The notes beneath the pieces are model-generated. The model made no database searches. It was given only the letters and a program-made list of their open reading frames with translations, and was not told where the DNA came from. This document shows positions 5,600 to 12,566 of a stretch of 16,996 nt of DNA, piece by piece (position 1 is the first letter of the stretch; each line of letters begins with the position of its first letter). Source of the DNA: CAWUKT01 sp963923035 (lineage in GTDB: Bacteria; Bacteroidota; Bacteroidia; J057; JADKCL01). Where the stretch lies: positions 1 through 16,996 of the forward strand of contig CAWUKT010000118.1 in the NCBI GenBank assembly GCA_963923035.1, read 5' to 3'. Both the position numbers and the translations under genes were made by a program.

Positions 5600-8500
5600 T
5601 CAATCCCGGCGTGGATCGCCCACGAGCCCCAGGCGGAGGATTTCTTGTACTTCCAGGGTCACCACCCCGAAATCGTCCACCAGGCGCCCGACCAGGCGGT
5701 AGATGCCGGCCCCACTCGGGCGGTACTTCTTGTAGGTATCCGGAAACATGACCGCATCGAAGAATTCGCCCTGCCCATCGATGAAATCGCTGAAGCCCAT
5801 CATGTCGCCCTTGACCGTCCGCACGCGCTTCGTGCAGATCAGGTAGCCCGTGATGGCCACCCGCTGGCCCGCCAGGCGCTCAAAGTCGGCGGCGAAAATT
5901 TCGTCCCGTCTCAGTTCCTGCGCGAGCAGGTCAAATACCGGCGGACGCAGGTTCCCTGGCTCCCGCGGCAGCACAAAGCCGAGCAGTTCCAGCTCATCGT
6001 AGGCATCCTCCACCGGATCGTCCGGCAATTGCGGCAGCTCCCAACTGCGGACCGTCGTCGCGAACAATTCGGTCTTCTGGACCCGCTCGACCTCTTTCGA
6101 GAACTTGAGGTTGGCTTCCCAGAGCAGGGTTTTCTTGGTCTTGCCCGTGAAGCGGAGGGCGCCGATGCGGACCAGCAGGCTCAGGGATTCGAGCCCCATG
6201 GGAACCCGGCGAAGCAGGTCGTCCATGTCCCGGAAGGGGCCGCCGGAGCGCCGCTCCAACTCGCATTGGACGGCGATCTTCTTTTCGAGGCCCTGGACGT
6301 GGATGAATCCCAGCCAGATGGTCTCGCCGCGGATCGTGGTGAGGTAGGCGCCATCGTTGACGCAGGGCGCTTCCACGCGCGCGCCGCCCCGGCGCGCCTC
6401 GTGCAGGTAGACTTCCGTACGGTAAAAGCCACCGAAATTGTTGATGACGCCGACCATGAATTCGCGGGGATAATGGGCCTTGAAGTAGAGGCTTTGGTAG
6501 CTCTCCACCGCGAAGCTGGCGGAGTGGGCCTTGCAAAAGGAATAGCCGGAGAAACTTTCCATTTGGCGCCAAACCTCCGAGGTCGTCGCCTCGGGGTAGC
6601 CCATGTCCCTGCAGTTCGCAAAGAATTCTTCCCGCAACAAGTCGAAGTGGTTGCGGGAACGGTACTTGCCGGACATGGCCCGGCGGAGGACATCGGCATG
6701 GCCCAGGTCAATCCCCCCAAAATGGTGCGCGACCTTGATCACATCCTCCTGGTACACCATTACTCCGTAGGTTTCGCCCAAAATTTCCCCCATCCGCGGA
6801 TGCAAAAACCAGCCCCGCTCCAATCCCAATTCTGTCAACCAATCTGTCCCTCCATTTGAATCATCACAGTTACCCACTTCCACACTCTCCCGGTGCCGTT
6901 CAATGAATTGGCGCATCATCCCGCTCTTCGCCACGCCCGGCCGAATGACAGAACTCGCGGCCACCAGCGTCAGGTAACTGTCGCACTGGAGCTTCCGCAG
7001 GAGCTGGCGCATCGCCGGGGACTCGACATAGAAACACCCGATGGTTTCGCCCTTGCGCACCAATTCGGCGATTTTGGGATCCCGTTTGAAGGCCTTGACA
7101 TCGTGGACATCCACAGTGCGGCCGCGGTTCTCGCGGACGACCAGCGAGCTGTCCTTGATGTGGCCCAGCCCCCGTTGGCTGAGGACATCGTATTTATAGA
7201 GGCCCGCGTCCTCGGCCACGAACATATCGAATTGGACGGTGGGGAAGCCCTTGGGCGGGATTTCGGTCGCAGCGAAGCTGCGGATGGGCGCTTCCGAGAT
7301 GAGGATGCCGCCGGGGTGGATCCCCAGGTGATTGGGAAGACCGGCGATCTCACTGCCATAGCGGTAAATCAGGCGCACAATATGGTCGTCGATGGTGGGC
7401 GCGTGGCGACGGGCCACCAGCGAATCGATTTCGGCTTTGGGCAAGCCGAAGACTTTGCCCAGTTCCCGCACGATAGAGCGGTCCTTAAAGGTATTGTAGG
7501 TCGCCATGAGGGAAGTCTGGCGGTGGCCGTAGCGCTTGAAAACGTAATCGATGACCTCGTCGCGGTCTTTCCAGGAAAAGTCGATGTCGAAATCCGGGGG
7601 AGAAGTCCGGTGGGGATTGAGGAAACGTTCGAAGTAGAGGTTCAGCTCAATCGGGTCGACATCCGTGATGCCCATACAGTAGGCCACAATGCTGTTGGCG
7701 CCGGAGCCGCGACCGACGTGGAAAAAGCCTCGGCCTTGCCCGTAGCGCACAAAATCCCAGGTAATCAGAAAGTAGGCTGAGAAGCCCAGCTTGTCGATGA
7801 TCTGCAATTCCTTTTCGACCCGTTCCCGGATCGTTCGGTCGCCGCCGCCGTAGCGGTATTTCACGCCGTCCCAGGTCAATTTCTCGAGGAGCAGGCGGTC
7901 ATCGTAACGTCCTCCGGTAAAATGGAGCTTGTTCTTGTGGCGCTTGAAATCCATGCCAAAGCTGCACCGGTCCAGTAGGCGGAGGGTATTGGTGACCAGA
8001 TGGGCATGTTGCTGGTACAGTTCGAGGATTTTCGCCGGGGGCAACATCCGCTCGTCCATCGCCGCGGTGTCCTCGGCGGTGACTTTGCTGAGCAAGGTAT
8101 TGCGGTCGACGGCCCGCAGCAGGCGGTGGGTATTGAAGCCGACCTTGTCCTTGAAGGTGACCGGGGTGAAGGTCAGGAGCTTGTCGGGAAAATGCCGCAG
8201 GGGCGAGGAAAACAGCCGGTTCAGTTCCACGGGCCGAATGCCGATGAATTCCCGGGCCCGGAGTTGGTCGGGGGCGGGGGCGCGATTGAAGGGATAGATG
8301 AAAAAGGTCTCGGGCAGGTCGGGGGCAAAGCGGGGCAATTCAAACTGGCGGGCGCCAGCGGGTAGGGCGGTGCCGTACTGCCCCTCGGTTTCGGGGGCGG
8401 GTCGCCCCCGGGCGGCCACCGCAAGGGCATCTGACAGGAACTGACACAGTTCGCGCCAGCCCGCACTGGTCTCTGCCAGTCCAATGTACCAGAGGCGGTT

Positions 8501-8701
8501 GTCCACCCGGAATTCAATGCCGAGGACGGGCTTGATGCCCCGTTTGCGGGCTTTCATGACGAATTCGAGCCCCGCCGAGGTATTGTTGATGTCGGTGAGG
8601 GCGAGGGTGGTATGGCCAGCCTCTTCGGCCAGGTCCAATAGGGCATCTACGCCCAGGGTTCCATACCGCAGGCTGAAACTGGTGTGGCAGTTGTACAACA
8701 T
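5600..8701 (-). CDS. dnaE2: Error-prone-type DNA polymerase III alpha subunit (short DnaE, DnaE2/ImuC-like)
   Basis: The 1033-residue C-family polymerase is the size of mutagenic DnaE2/ImuC rather than the longer replicative DnaE. The N-terminal PHP domain (about 1-200) starts YNCHTSFSLRYG: only one His of the usual H-x-H is left, so its metal site is probably dead. The polymerase core has HVGRGSGANSIVAYC (328-342), catalytic Asp in PDFDID (369-374) and the third Asp in KYDVLSQRGL (D505); it also has NHLGIHPGGILIS, VYQEDVIKVAHHFGG and FCKAHSASFAVESY. A helix-hairpin-helix region lies near 825-855 and an OB fold at about 945-1022. An unusual stretch (about 606-632) lies before the LGETYGVMVYQED motif. 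The gene starts 24 bp after the small Y1-like gene, so the two are probably co-transcribed. The likely role is lesion bypass. The gene name rests on length and context; a phylogeny would decide. Confidence 0.88.
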   Translation of the reverse strand: MLYNCHTSFSLRYGTLGVDALLDLAEEAGHTTLALTDINNTSAGLEFVMKARKRGIKPVLGIEFRVDNRLWYIGLAETSAGWRELCQFLSDALAVAARGRPAPETEGQYGTALPAGARQFELPRFAPDLPETFFIYPFNRAPAPDQLRAREFIGIRPVELNRLFSSPLRHFPDKLLTFTPVTFKDKVGFNTHRLLRAVDRNTLLSKVTAEDTAAMDERMLPPAKILELYQQHAHLVTNTLRLLDRCSFGMDFKRHKNKLHFTGGRYDDRLLLEKLTWDGVKYRYGGGDRTIRERVEKELQIIDKLGFSAYFLITWDFVRYGQGRGFFHVGRGSGANSIVAYCMGITDVDPIELNLYFERFLNPHRTSPPDFDIDFSWKDRDEVIDYVFKRYGHRQTSLMATYNTFKDRSIVRELGKVFGLPKAEIDSLVARRHAPTIDDHIVRLIYRYGSEIAGLPNHLGIHPGGILISEAPIRSFAATEIPPKGFPTVQFDMFVAEDAGLYKYDVLSQRGLGHIKDSSLVVRENRGRTVDVHDVKAFKRDPKIAELVRKGETIGCFYVESPAMRQLLRKLQCDSYLTLVAASSVIRPGVAKSGMMRQFIERHRESVEVGNCDDSNGGTDWLTELGLERGWFLHPRMGEILGETYGVMVYQEDVIKVAHHFGGIDLGHADVLRRAMSGKYRSRNHFDLLREEFFANCRDMGYPEATTSEVWRQMESFSGYSFCKAHSASFAVESYQSLYFKAHYPREFMVGVINNFGGFYRTEVYLHEARRGGARVEAPCVNDGAYLTTIRGETIWLGFIHVQGLEKKIAVQCELERRSGGPFRDMDDLLRRVPMGLESLSLLVRIGALRFTGKTKKTLLWEANLKFSKEVERVQKTELFATTVRSWELPQLPDDPVEDAYDELELLGFVLPREPGNLRPPVFDLLAQELRRDEIFAADFERLAGQRVAITGYLICTKRVRTVKGDMMGFSDFIDGQGEFFDAVMFPDTYKKYRPSGAGIYRLVGRLVDDFGVVTLEVQEILRLGLVGDPRRD

Positions 8702-8725
8702 GAAAGGTCGGTCAAAAAGGAATGC

Positions 8726-9190
8726 TTATAGCCAGTCGTCTTCGTCGAAGCTGTCGGGATCGGACAGCTCTCCGCCCAGCATTTTCTGGACAATGAATTC
8801 CCGGAGGCTCTGGAGCTCGTCGCGGTCGCGGACCCGCCGTACCTCGATGGTTTCCTCCCAGAGTTGGGCGGGTTGCTTGACCTTCGAATCCGTCCGGTAA
8901 CCGGACCAAGCGGCTTCGGTGGCTTCCTGGTAAGCCGCCAGGGCCGTCCGCAGATCGGTCTCTGCGCTGGCTTCGGGGGCCTGCACCTGTACGAGGGCAT
9001 GGAGGCGGGTCCCGTTCACGGTGTACTGGGCGGCGTCGAGGTGGGGATAACGCCGCATGACCCGCGTCCAACTCTCCTCCACCATTTCTTTGGTGGAGGG
9101 ATGGCGGTCAAACAATCCCTTGGGGCCCTGACTGGTCAGGGTCACAAAGTAGTTCAGGTTTCCGGAACGGGTGGTTCCTTGCAAATCCAT
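8726..9190 (-). CDS. Degenerate Y1 (IS200/REP-associated) transposase-like protein
   Basis: This 154-residue protein has no obvious repair-family match, but its layout follows Y1 transposases of the IS200/RAYT type. The first strand is NYFVTLTSQGPKGLF (13-27), then a helix MVEESWTRVMRRYPHL, then VNGTRLHALVQV (58-69) where active enzymes read like M-P-N-H-x-H-x-x-x. A LWEETIEVRRVRDRDELQSL stretch (110-129) and LREFIVQKM follow, where active enzymes read LWQRNYYEHIIR and IREYIxxNP. The first HUH His is Arg (R62), only H64 remains, and the catalytic Tyr position is Ile/Glu (115-116). It should therefore not cut DNA but may still bind structured single strands. It ends in an acidic tail, DPDSFDEDDWL. 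It lies between dinB and dnaE, 24 bp before dnaE. The fold assignment is my reading of the pattern, not a database result. Confidence 0.65.
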   Translation of the reverse strand: MDLQGTTRSGNLNYFVTLTSQGPKGLFDRHPSTKEMVEESWTRVMRRYPHLDAAQYTVNGTRLHALVQVQAPEASAETDLRTALAAYQEATEAAWSGYRTDSKVKQPAQLWEETIEVRRVRDRDELQSLREFIVQKMLGGELSDPDSFDEDDWL

Positions 9191-9490
9191 AGCGTTCGCT
9201 CTCGTCTTTTTATCGCGTATGACATATCAGCTCCAGGGGAGCGGACTGAAAAAATGAATTTGGAAGGAGTAAAAGGGTTCTCTGTTGAATGACAAAACTA
9301 ATGGGATTTTTGCATTTCACAACTGAAAGCGTCCCCGGAGGTGCCGGATTGTGGCATCCGCAGCAGGGGGAGGAGGCATTGTTGGAGCTCTTCCCGCCCG
9401 AGGGGGAAAGCGACGCCGGATCACCCGGCCCGGCGGCGTCAGCGCCGGGGCTGCCCTTCTTTTCCTTCCAAAAATCTGATAAAGAACGGT
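9191..9490. other. Intergenic gap between dinB and the Y1-like gene
   Basis: No gene is supported here. The dinB-proximal half carries hairpins at 9412-9440 and 9478-9495. The other half is more AT-rich and contains TGTTGAATG at 9283-9291, a 9-mer also found just upstream of dinB. I found no good TAnnTTTG element, so it is open whether the Y1-like gene and dnaE have their own promoter or are read through from dinB. Confidence 0.5.
9412..9440 (-). terminator. GC-rich hairpin downstream of dinB
   Basis: GACGCCG (9412-9418) pairs perfectly with CGGCGTC (9434-9440). On the minus strand it is followed by GCTTTCCCCC rather than a clean T-run. A weaker AT-rich hairpin (GATAAA 9478-9483 with TTTATC 9490-9495) overlaps the dinB stop codon and is followed by AGATTTTT. 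Together they may end or attenuate the dinB transcript. Confidence 0.4.
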
Positions 9491-10714
9491 TTATCTACGC
9501 CCGGAAGTCGGACTCCGGGAATCTTTGTTCTGGGGTGTCCGGCGCTGGTCGAGGCCTCCGAAGGCGCTGGCCCGCATGACGGCGCCGGCTCCGAAGCGGT
9601 GTTTCATGCGGTCGATGGCCTGGTAGAGCCGGATTTGTTTTTGGGTATCCTGAAAGAGGTTGATTTGGTAGCCGCCGTGGATGAGGTGGGAAAAGCGGAC
9701 GCCGATGAGCCGGACGCGCTGGCGGCGGTCGTAGAGCTGGTCAAACAGAGCGAGGGCCTTGTCACTGAGGACGGAATCGACGGCGGTGTAGGGGATGCGG
9801 GCCTGCCGGGTCATGGTGTTGAAGTCGGCGTACCGGACTTTGACGGTGATGCAGGCGGTGAGTTTTTCGCTGTCGCGGAGCTGGAAGGCGAGGCGCTCGG
9901 TCATGCCGATGAGGGTGGCGCGGAGGCCCCGGACGTCGATGGTGTCTTCGCCGAAGGTGCGCTCGGTGGAGATGGATTTCCGCTCGTTGTAAGGGACAAT
10001 GGGGCGCGGATCGATGCCCTGGGCGCGCTGGTGGAGGGTGGCGCCGGGTTTCCCGAGGATGCGGACGAGGACGTCGCGGGGGATTTCACGGAGGCCGCGG
10101 ATCTTGCGGACGCCGAGGTTGCTGAGGAAGGCGCCGGTTTTCTCGCCGACGGCGGGGAGTTTGCGGACGTGAAGCGGATCGAGGAAGGGCTGTTCCTGGC
10201 CTTGGACGATGTGGGCGCGGCCCTGGGGCTTGACTTCGGTGGTGGCGACTTTGGCGACGGTCTTGTTGCGGGCGAGGCCAAAGGAGATGGGCAGGCCGGT
10301 TTCGTGGGTGATGCGGTGGCTGAGTTGGCGGGCCCATTGAAAGGAGCCGAAGAAGCGGTCCATCCCGGTCATGTCGACGTAGAATTCGTCGATGGAGGCC
10401 TTTTCAAAGAGGGGAGCGTCTTCGCGGATGATGTCGGTGACGGTGTGGGAATAGTTGGAATAGAGCTCATGGTCGCCCGAGATGATGGTGGCGTCGGGAC
10501 AGAGCCGACGGGCCATCTTCATCGGCATGCCGCTCCGCACCCCGAATTTCCGGGTCTCGTAGCTGCAACTCGCGACCACTCCCCGGCCCCCGGTCCCCCC
10601 GATGATCAGGGGCTTCCCGGCGAGCCGGCGGTCCCGGGTCCGCTCGACGCTCACGAAGAAGGTGTCCATGTCCAGGTGGACGACGGCGCGGCTCTCTTTC
10701 AGGTGATTGCTCAT
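9491..10714 (-). CDS. dinB: DNA polymerase IV (Y-family translesion polymerase)
   Basis: The 407-residue Y-family polymerase has all catalytic carboxylates: D15 and D17 in HLDMDTFFVSVE, and D109-E110 in ASIDEFYVDMTG. F20 stands at the DinB steric-gate position. The palm and fingers include SYETRKFGVRSGMPM; a thumb with helix-hairpin-helix lies at about 184-205 (KLPAVGEKTGAFL); the little finger spans about 245-345. A QINLF motif at 350-354 fits the QxxLF sliding-clamp-binding consensus. The last ~25 residues are a polar basic tail. It would extend primers past damaged bases with low fidelity. It is divergent from the LexA-like repressor and precedes the Y1-like/dnaE pair, consistent with damage-inducible control. 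The start MSNHLKESRAVVHLDMD is the normal family start. Its upstream region has a near-palindrome at 10721-10740. Confidence 0.95.
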   Translation of the reverse strand: MSNHLKESRAVVHLDMDTFFVSVERTRDRRLAGKPLIIGGTGGRGVVASCSYETRKFGVRSGMPMKMARRLCPDATIISGDHELYSNYSHTVTDIIREDAPLFEKASIDEFYVDMTGMDRFFGSFQWARQLSHRITHETGLPISFGLARNKTVAKVATTEVKPQGRAHIVQGQEQPFLDPLHVRKLPAVGEKTGAFLSNLGVRKIRGLREIPRDVLVRILGKPGATLHQRAQGIDPRPIVPYNERKSISTERTFGEDTIDVRGLRATLIGMTERLAFQLRDSEKLTACITVKVRYADFNTMTRQARIPYTAVDSVLSDKALALFDQLYDRRQRVRLIGVRFSHLIHGGYQINLFQDTQKQIRLYQAIDRMKHRFGAGAVMRASAFGGLDQRRTPQNKDSRSPTSGRR

Positions 10715-10720
10715 ACATGA

Positions 10721-10740
10721 ACCATTGAATGTTGAATGGT
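10721..10740. promoter_or_regulatory. Near-palindrome immediately upstream of dinB
   Basis: ACCATTGAATGTTGAATGGT pairs in 16 of 20 positions and ends 7 bp from the dinB start codon. It could be an operator for the divergent LexA-like repressor. It could equally be a remnant of the (TTGAATG)n-like repeats seen in Bacteroidota intergenic DNA, since TTGAATG occurs twice in it or nearly so. Confidence 0.3.
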
Positions 10741-11261
10741 GCGGGCAATGGGAGATCGCGCCGCCCGGCAGGGGGCGGATATTCGGATACGCGCGGGGGC
10801 GCGGGGTACGGATTCGGGCACGGGGAATGCGGCCGGTCGGCGTGAGCCGGCCGGAAGGCGCGCTGCCGGACCGGGACCTGCATCAATTATCTCCTTCCAA
10901 AATGCAGGCACTCCGGTTCCGGACAGCGCATAATTTTCCCGCCCGATCTCCCTTGGTCAAAAATGGTGGCAAAGGACCACCACTGCCGACGGGGGGATCG
11001 GTAACTGAATCTCTGTACACACGCGCGGGGATGCGTGAAAGAATGTCGCGTTTCTCTGTACTACTCCGCAAATGCTTACCCTGCTGCTGTTCGGCTGATT
11101 TGGCTTAAAATATAATCTCTCTCCTTCTATCGTTGTTTTTTTAGCCAATGTCATCGAACAGGCTCATTGATGCCAGTTACGGTACAATGCGTGAATATTT
11201 AGACTTGCATCAAACCGTTAATATCCTTAGCTTTATGCCAAGTTGACAAGGACAAATATCC

Positions 11262-11269
11262 TACATTTT
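11262..11269 (+). promoter_or_regulatory. -7 element of the LexA-like gene, flanked by an inverted repeat
   Basis: TACATTTT matches TAnnTTTG in all but the last base and lies 45 bp before the start codon. GTTGAC (11242-11247) and GTCAAC (11279-11284) are inverted copies on either side of it, each with a GGACA or TGTCC just beyond. That is where a self-repressing LexA-like protein would be expected to bind. Confidence 0.4.
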
Positions 11270-11314
11270 TTAGAAACAGTCAACAGTGTCCGCGAAAAAA
11301 AATAGCATCTACTT

Positions 11315-12112
11315 ATGGGCCTTATCAAATCCAATATCCGCTTTCTGCGTAAGCAGAAGGGCCTGACCCAGGAGGGACTCGCCAATTCCATCAATGTAAC
11401 CCGCTCAGTCATAGGCGCGTACGAAGAGGGGCGGGCCGAACCCAAGATCCGCACGATGCAGGCAATGGCCAAGTTTTTTGGCATCACCCTGGACCAGCTC
11501 ATTTCGGTAGACCTCGCCGAAGTGGCGGGTGCCCATATCCGTGAGCGGGAGCGCAGCATCCACAATACCGACTATACTGGTCGCAAACTTCGGGTCCTGT
11601 CCATCACGGTCGACCCCAACGAGCGCGAAAACATTGAATTGGTTCCGGAAAAGGCCGCCGCAGGTTACCAGGCCGGTTATGCCGACCCCGAATACCTGGA
11701 AGATTTGCCCCGCTTCCAACTTCCCATGATCCCCCAGGGCACCTACCGGGCCTTTGAAATTACCGGTGACTCCATGCTGCCCCTGACTTCCGGCACCGTG
11801 ATCATCGGAGAATACGTCGAAAATTGGGAAGGGATCAAGGACAACCAATGCTATATCGTCGTCTCGGAGCAGGATGGCATTGTCTACAAGCGGGTGTACA
11901 ACCGCATCGCAGAGGACGGCATGCTCCATCTTCATTCCGACAACCCCACCTACCCGGCCTACGCGATCAAGATCGAGGATGTCAACGAGGTTTGGCGGGC
12001 AGTGGCGTATATCAGCACGGATTTTCCGGACGGCGAACTCAGCCTCCAAAAGGTGGCGGGTATCGTGATGGACCTTCAGCAGGAGGTCATCAAACTCAAA
12101 GGGGCCAATTAA
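11315..12112 (+). CDS. LexA-like transcriptional repressor (XRE HTH plus S24 peptidase)
   Basis: The 265-residue regulator has an XRE/Cro helix-turn-helix at about 5-62 (LRKQKGLTQEGLANSINVTR, then SVIGAYEEGRAEPK) and a LexA-type S24 domain at about 105-230. The nucleophile is S153 in EITGDSMLP and the general base is K192 in IVYKRVY; their spacing of 39 is close to that in LexA (37). A probable self-cleavage bond is Ala116-Gly117 in PEKAAAGYQAGY. The C-terminal ~25 residues look helical (LQKVAGIVMDLQQEVIKLKG). Proteins of this class cleave themselves on RecA filaments and so release damage genes. Unlike true LexA the DNA-binding domain is XRE-type, as in phage repressors. It is divergent from dinB and is followed after 11 bp by an AhpD-like gene. 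No phage genes are nearby, so I read it as a chromosomal SOS-like regulator. Confidence 0.9.
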   Translation: MGLIKSNIRFLRKQKGLTQEGLANSINVTRSVIGAYEEGRAEPKIRTMQAMAKFFGITLDQLISVDLAEVAGAHIRERERSIHNTDYTGRKLRVLSITVDPNERENIELVPEKAAAGYQAGYADPEYLEDLPRFQLPMIPQGTYRAFEITGDSMLPLTSGTVIIGEYVENWEGIKDNQCYIVVSEQDGIVYKRVYNRIAEDGMLHLHSDNPTYPAYAIKIEDVNEVWRAVAYISTDFPDGELSLQKVAGIVMDLQQEVIKLKGAN

Positions 12113-12123
12113 GTTAGCACGAC

Positions 12124-12471
12124 ATGTCAGCACTGGAAGAGTACCATGCGTATCGCCAACGCATGAATGAGCGGATTTTGAGCAGTGACTCAAAAATCAT
12201 CAAGCGGATTTACAACCTCGATACGAATACCTATACCGAGGGGGCGCTGGACAAGAAGACCAAGGAATTGCTGGGTTTGAGTACGTCCATGGTGCTTCGA
12301 TGCGGGGACTGTATCAAGTACCACATCGAATCGGCCATCGAAGCAGGGGCGACGGAGAAAGAGTTGATCGAGACCTTCGAGGTAGCCTTGCTGGTCGGCG
12401 GGACCATCGTCATTCCCGAATTGCGCCACGCCTTCGAATTCATGGATGAAATCTTTGCCGCCCGCGCCTGA
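12124..12471 (+). CDS. Carboxymuconolactone decarboxylase / AhpD-like protein
   Basis: The 115-residue single-domain protein has the family's C-x-x-C-x-x-x-H motif at 60-67 (LRCGDCIKYHIESAIEAGAT), followed by ELIETFEVALLVGGTIVIPE and a C-terminal helix. AhpD-type members use the two Cys as a redox pair to reduce peroxiredoxins or hydroperoxides; whether this one does so is inferred from the motif only. It starts 11 bp after the repressor gene and is followed by a strong terminator, so the two probably share a transcript. That would link a thiol-redox function to the damage regulator. The length is normal for the family. Confidence 0.88.
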   Translation: MSALEEYHAYRQRMNERILSSDSKIIKRIYNLDTNTYTEGALDKKTKELLGLSTSMVLRCGDCIKYHIESAIEAGATEKELIETFEVALLVGGTIVIPELRHAFEFMDEIFAARA

Positions 12472-12490
12472 GTGGGCCTGGTTTTAAGGG

Positions 12491-12527
12491 AGAAAAACGA
12501 TTCTGTCACGGGCGGAATCGTTTTTCT
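12491..12527. terminator. Strong intrinsic terminator after the AhpD-like gene
   Basis: AGAAAAACGATTC (12491-12503) pairs perfectly over 13 bp with GAATCGTTTTTCT (12515-12527), around an 11 nt loop. The A-rich and T-rich ends make it a terminator in either direction. It lies 20 bp after the AhpD-like stop codon and closes the repressor transcript. Confidence 0.85.
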
Positions 12528-12555
12528 ATTTCCAACCTGATTCCTCCATTTTGCG

Positions 12556-12563
12556 TATCTTTA
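12556..12563 (+). promoter_or_regulatory. -7 element for the small protein/subtilase operon
   Basis: TATCTTTA matches TAnnTTTG except for its last base and ends 3 bp before the ATG at 12567. The transcript would be almost leaderless, a pattern also suggested for the Crp/Fnr and DUF2834 genes here. No clear -33 element is seen at the right spacing. Confidence 0.4.
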
Positions 12564-12566
12564 AGC

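Larger units (their letters stand above)
10715..11314. other. Divergent intergenic region between dinB and the LexA-like gene
   Basis: This 600 bp stretch holds no supported gene. Its dinB side (to about 10930) is very GC-rich and includes a hairpin (CCGGTCGGC 10833-10841, loop GTGA, GCCGGCCGG 10846-10854, one G-T pair). The repressor side is AT-rich and carries that gene's promoter. Possible regulatory marks are a near-palindrome at 10721-10740 and TCTCTGTAC repeated directly at 11010-11018 and 11053-11061, 43 bp apart. On the minus strand AAGGAG with 7 bp spacing precedes an ATG at 10883, but the frame it opens (to 10467) is a Pro/Arg-rich stretch overlapping dinB and does not look like a real protein. 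Confidence 0.55.

Noticed and set aside
5552..6859. 435-codon plus-strand frame opposite dnaE
   Set aside because: It has no recognisable motifs and a composition typical of an antisense shadow; dnaE motifs run through the whole region.
5600..10714. Classical imuA-imuB-dnaE2 cassette
   Set aside because: No RecA/ImuA-like Walker protein is present, and the Y-family polymerase has intact catalytic residues, unlike ImuB.
9341..10720. Long open frame on the plus strand opposite dinB
   Set aside because: It is rich in Gly/Asp/Ala/Val as expected from the complement of a GC-rich gene. The minus strand encodes an unmistakable Y-family polymerase over the same bases.
10467..10883. Frame with an ideal Shine-Dalgarno (AAGGAG, 7 bp, ATG) overlapping the start of dinB
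   Set aside because: The peptide is low-complexity Pro/Arg-rich and out of frame with dinB for its second half. Such ribosome sites mean little in a Bacteroidota genome. A leader peptide remains possible but unsupported.
11315..12112. Prophage repressor
   Set aside because: XRE/S24 proteins are also phage repressors, but no integrase, structural or lysis genes and no att-like repeats are in the window.
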